A stretch of 64,000 nt of DNA from Flammeovirgaceae bacterium UBA2786 (lineage in GTDB: Bacteria > Bacteroidota > Bacteroidia > Cytophagales > Cyclobacteriaceae). The notes beneath the pieces were generated by a model that had not been told where the DNA came from, searched no databases, and was given only the letters and a program-made list of their open reading frames with translations. Position 1 is the first letter of the stretch. Every line of letters begins with the position of its first letter. Where the stretch lies: contig DEIA01000032.1 of assembly GCA_002352225.1 (NCBI GenBank), forward strand, positions 1,401-65,400, written 5' to 3'. The translations under genes were made by a program, and so were the position numbers. This document shows, in pieces, positions 63,188 through 64,000 of this stretch.

Positions 63188-63273
63188 AGCTCAGAATATC
63201 CCCAAAATTACGGATTTGATCTTTTTCAGAGTTGAAATCTGTTACCTTTAAAACCACAAGTTTGTGTGCAAAT

Positions 63274-63669
63274 ATGAAGGACTTTAAAAAATATTTTGTT
63301 ATTACCACCACCCCCGATCAGGTGTACCTGGCGCTTACTACCGAAGCCACCATTCAGCTATGGTCGGGAGATAAGGCGGAGATGAGGGCAGAGCCTGGTA
63401 CTGAATTCTCGCTATGGGATGGCAGCATTGTAGGTAAAAACCTTGAGTTTGAGAAGGATAAAAAGATTGTTCAGCAATGGCATTTTGGCGAGCAGGCCGA
63501 ACCTTCTATTGTAACGATAAAGCTACATGTACACGATCAGGGTACTTCGGTTGAAGTTAGGCACACCAATATACCCGATGCCGACTATGAAGATATTACC
63601 GAAGGGTGGATACACACCTATATGGCTTCTTTGCAGGAGTTTTACGAAGACGAACCCGGGGATTTATGA
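63274..63669 (+). CDS. START-like (SRPBCC/AHSA1) domain protein
   Basis: This 131-residue protein shows the START-like pattern: FVITTTPDQVYLALTTEATIQLWSG, FSLWDGSIVGKNLEFEKDKKIVQQWHFG, a central beta segment and a final helix EGWIHTYMASLQEFYE. Members are AHSA1-type proteins that bind hydrophobic ligands or partners; the role here is unknown. ATG 63274 is used; a TTG at 63232 would add residues that do not fit the fold. A TACCTTTA element about 23 bases upstream may be its promoter. Confidence 0.85.
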   Translation: MKDFKKYFVITTTPDQVYLALTTEATIQLWSGDKAEMRAEPGTEFSLWDGSIVGKNLEFEKDKKIVQQWHFGEQAEPSIVTIKLHVHDQGTSVEVRHTNIPDADYEDITEGWIHTYMASLQEFYEDEPGDL

Positions 63670-63782
63670 TTAATGATGATTGATTGCGATTTGATTTATA
63701 TGCCTGCAACCCAAACAATCGCAAAGTAGCTGATCACAAGTCACTCATCATAAATCACTGTATCGAAACACTGATCACTCCC

Positions 63783-64000
63783 TTAGTTAAAATGATACAA
63801 GAACACCAGCAATCCAATAAAGGCGGGTTTCGGATTGTCCTTAATTTCTAATGTTACCTCTACTTCAAACTTGGTAATGCCGCGCAGGTTGGTAATGGAA
63901 TGTAGTTTAGCCCGCAGGCGCACTTCACTGTTTACCAATACCGGTTGGTTGAATTTAAACTTTTCAATACCATAGTTGATCATCATTTTCACATTGCGAA
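63783..64000 (-). CDS. MaoC-like dehydratase, C-terminal part (5' end outside window)
   Basis: The - strand frame is open to the window end and gives 72 visible codons. The segment NVKMMINYGIEKFKFNQPVLVNSEVRLRAK followed by TKFEVEVTLEIKDNPKPAFIGLLVFLYHF is the C-terminal half of a MaoC hot-dog dehydratase (R-specific enoyl-CoA hydratase or related). The catalytic D-x-N-x-x-H motif would lie upstream, outside the window. It is convergent with the START-like gene across a 113-base gap in which no feature was recognised. Confidence 0.8.
   Translation of the reverse strand, partial: RNVKMMINYGIEKFKFNQPVLVNSEVRLRAKLHSITNLRGITKFEVEVTLEIKDNPKPAFIGLLVFLYHFN

Noticed and set aside
1..64000. tRNA, rRNA, CRISPR arrays, insertion sequences, prophage genes
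   Set aside because: Gaps were read for cloverleaf tails, regular spacers, terminal repeats and transposase motifs; none was found, though small RNAs could be missed by eye.

Overview
The window looks like chromosomal DNA of a free-living Bacteroidota, most likely order Cytophagales. Supporting signs are the general lack of Shine-Dalgarno sequences, recurrent TAnnTTTG promoter elements, large FtsX/MacB-type permeases, SGNH, DUF1080 and PQQ-propeller lipoproteins, and LytS/LytTR signalling. No rRNA, tRNA, CRISPR array, transposase or phage gene was seen. Gene density is high and gaps are short.

Layout. 1-8 kb: an ABC permease cut by the window edge, an MFS drug exporter, a lipoprotein sulfatase, a small membrane protein and a CbxX-type AAA+ ATPase. 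8-11.4 kb: a compact signalling operon of a LytS-type kinase, a second LytS-like protein that has lost the phospho-accepting His, a LytTR response regulator and a heme-motif lipoprotein. 11.4-16 kb: a secreted protein with ten ~34-residue SDHY repeats, an rRNA/tRNA methyltransferase, a RelE/ParE toxin-antitoxin pair, a second methyltransferase and ferritin. 16-28 kb: mostly housekeeping genes on the + strand (typA, TPR protein, guaA, a periplasmic-binding-like protein, hutI, apt, LON-domain protein, two paralogous small secreted proteins). 28-34 kb: a fused B12-dependent acyl-CoA mutase (IcmF type), a membrane histidine kinase and two small proteins.

34-42.7 kb is an L-rhamnose catabolic operon read on the - strand: rhaT symporter, aldolase/dehydrogenase fusion, mutarotase, isomerase, FGGY kinase and an FMN-dependent lactate dehydrogenase. 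A GntR/LacI-type regulator is divergent from it. Together they would import rhamnose and convert it to DHAP and L-lactate, then pyruvate, without the enterobacterial RhaA, RhaB or RhaD types.

42.8-61 kb is a carbohydrate-processing region rich in secreted lipoproteins: a Tat-exported TIM-barrel protein, two PQQ-propeller/cytochrome c dehydrogenases, a GH3 glycosidase divergent from a catalytically degenerate NUDIX regulator (with a 17-bp palindrome between them), an esterase-SGNH fusion, a PHP phosphoesterase, two DUF1080 proteins, a SUMF1-fold protein and a serine hydrolase. The set would fit periplasmic sugar oxidation followed by keto-sugar cleavage, which is an inference. An AT-rich pair, a CrtA-like protein and an unknown protein (50.0-51.6 kb), interrupts this region. 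61-64 kb: a PiT phosphate transporter fused to a PhoU-like domain, a START-like protein and the C-terminus of a MaoC-type dehydratase cut by the window end.

The most unusual items are the kinase/pseudokinase pair, the palindromic repeat that has become coding sequence inside the mutase, the SDHY-repeat protein, and the DUF1080/PQQ/TIM-barrel neighbourhood.
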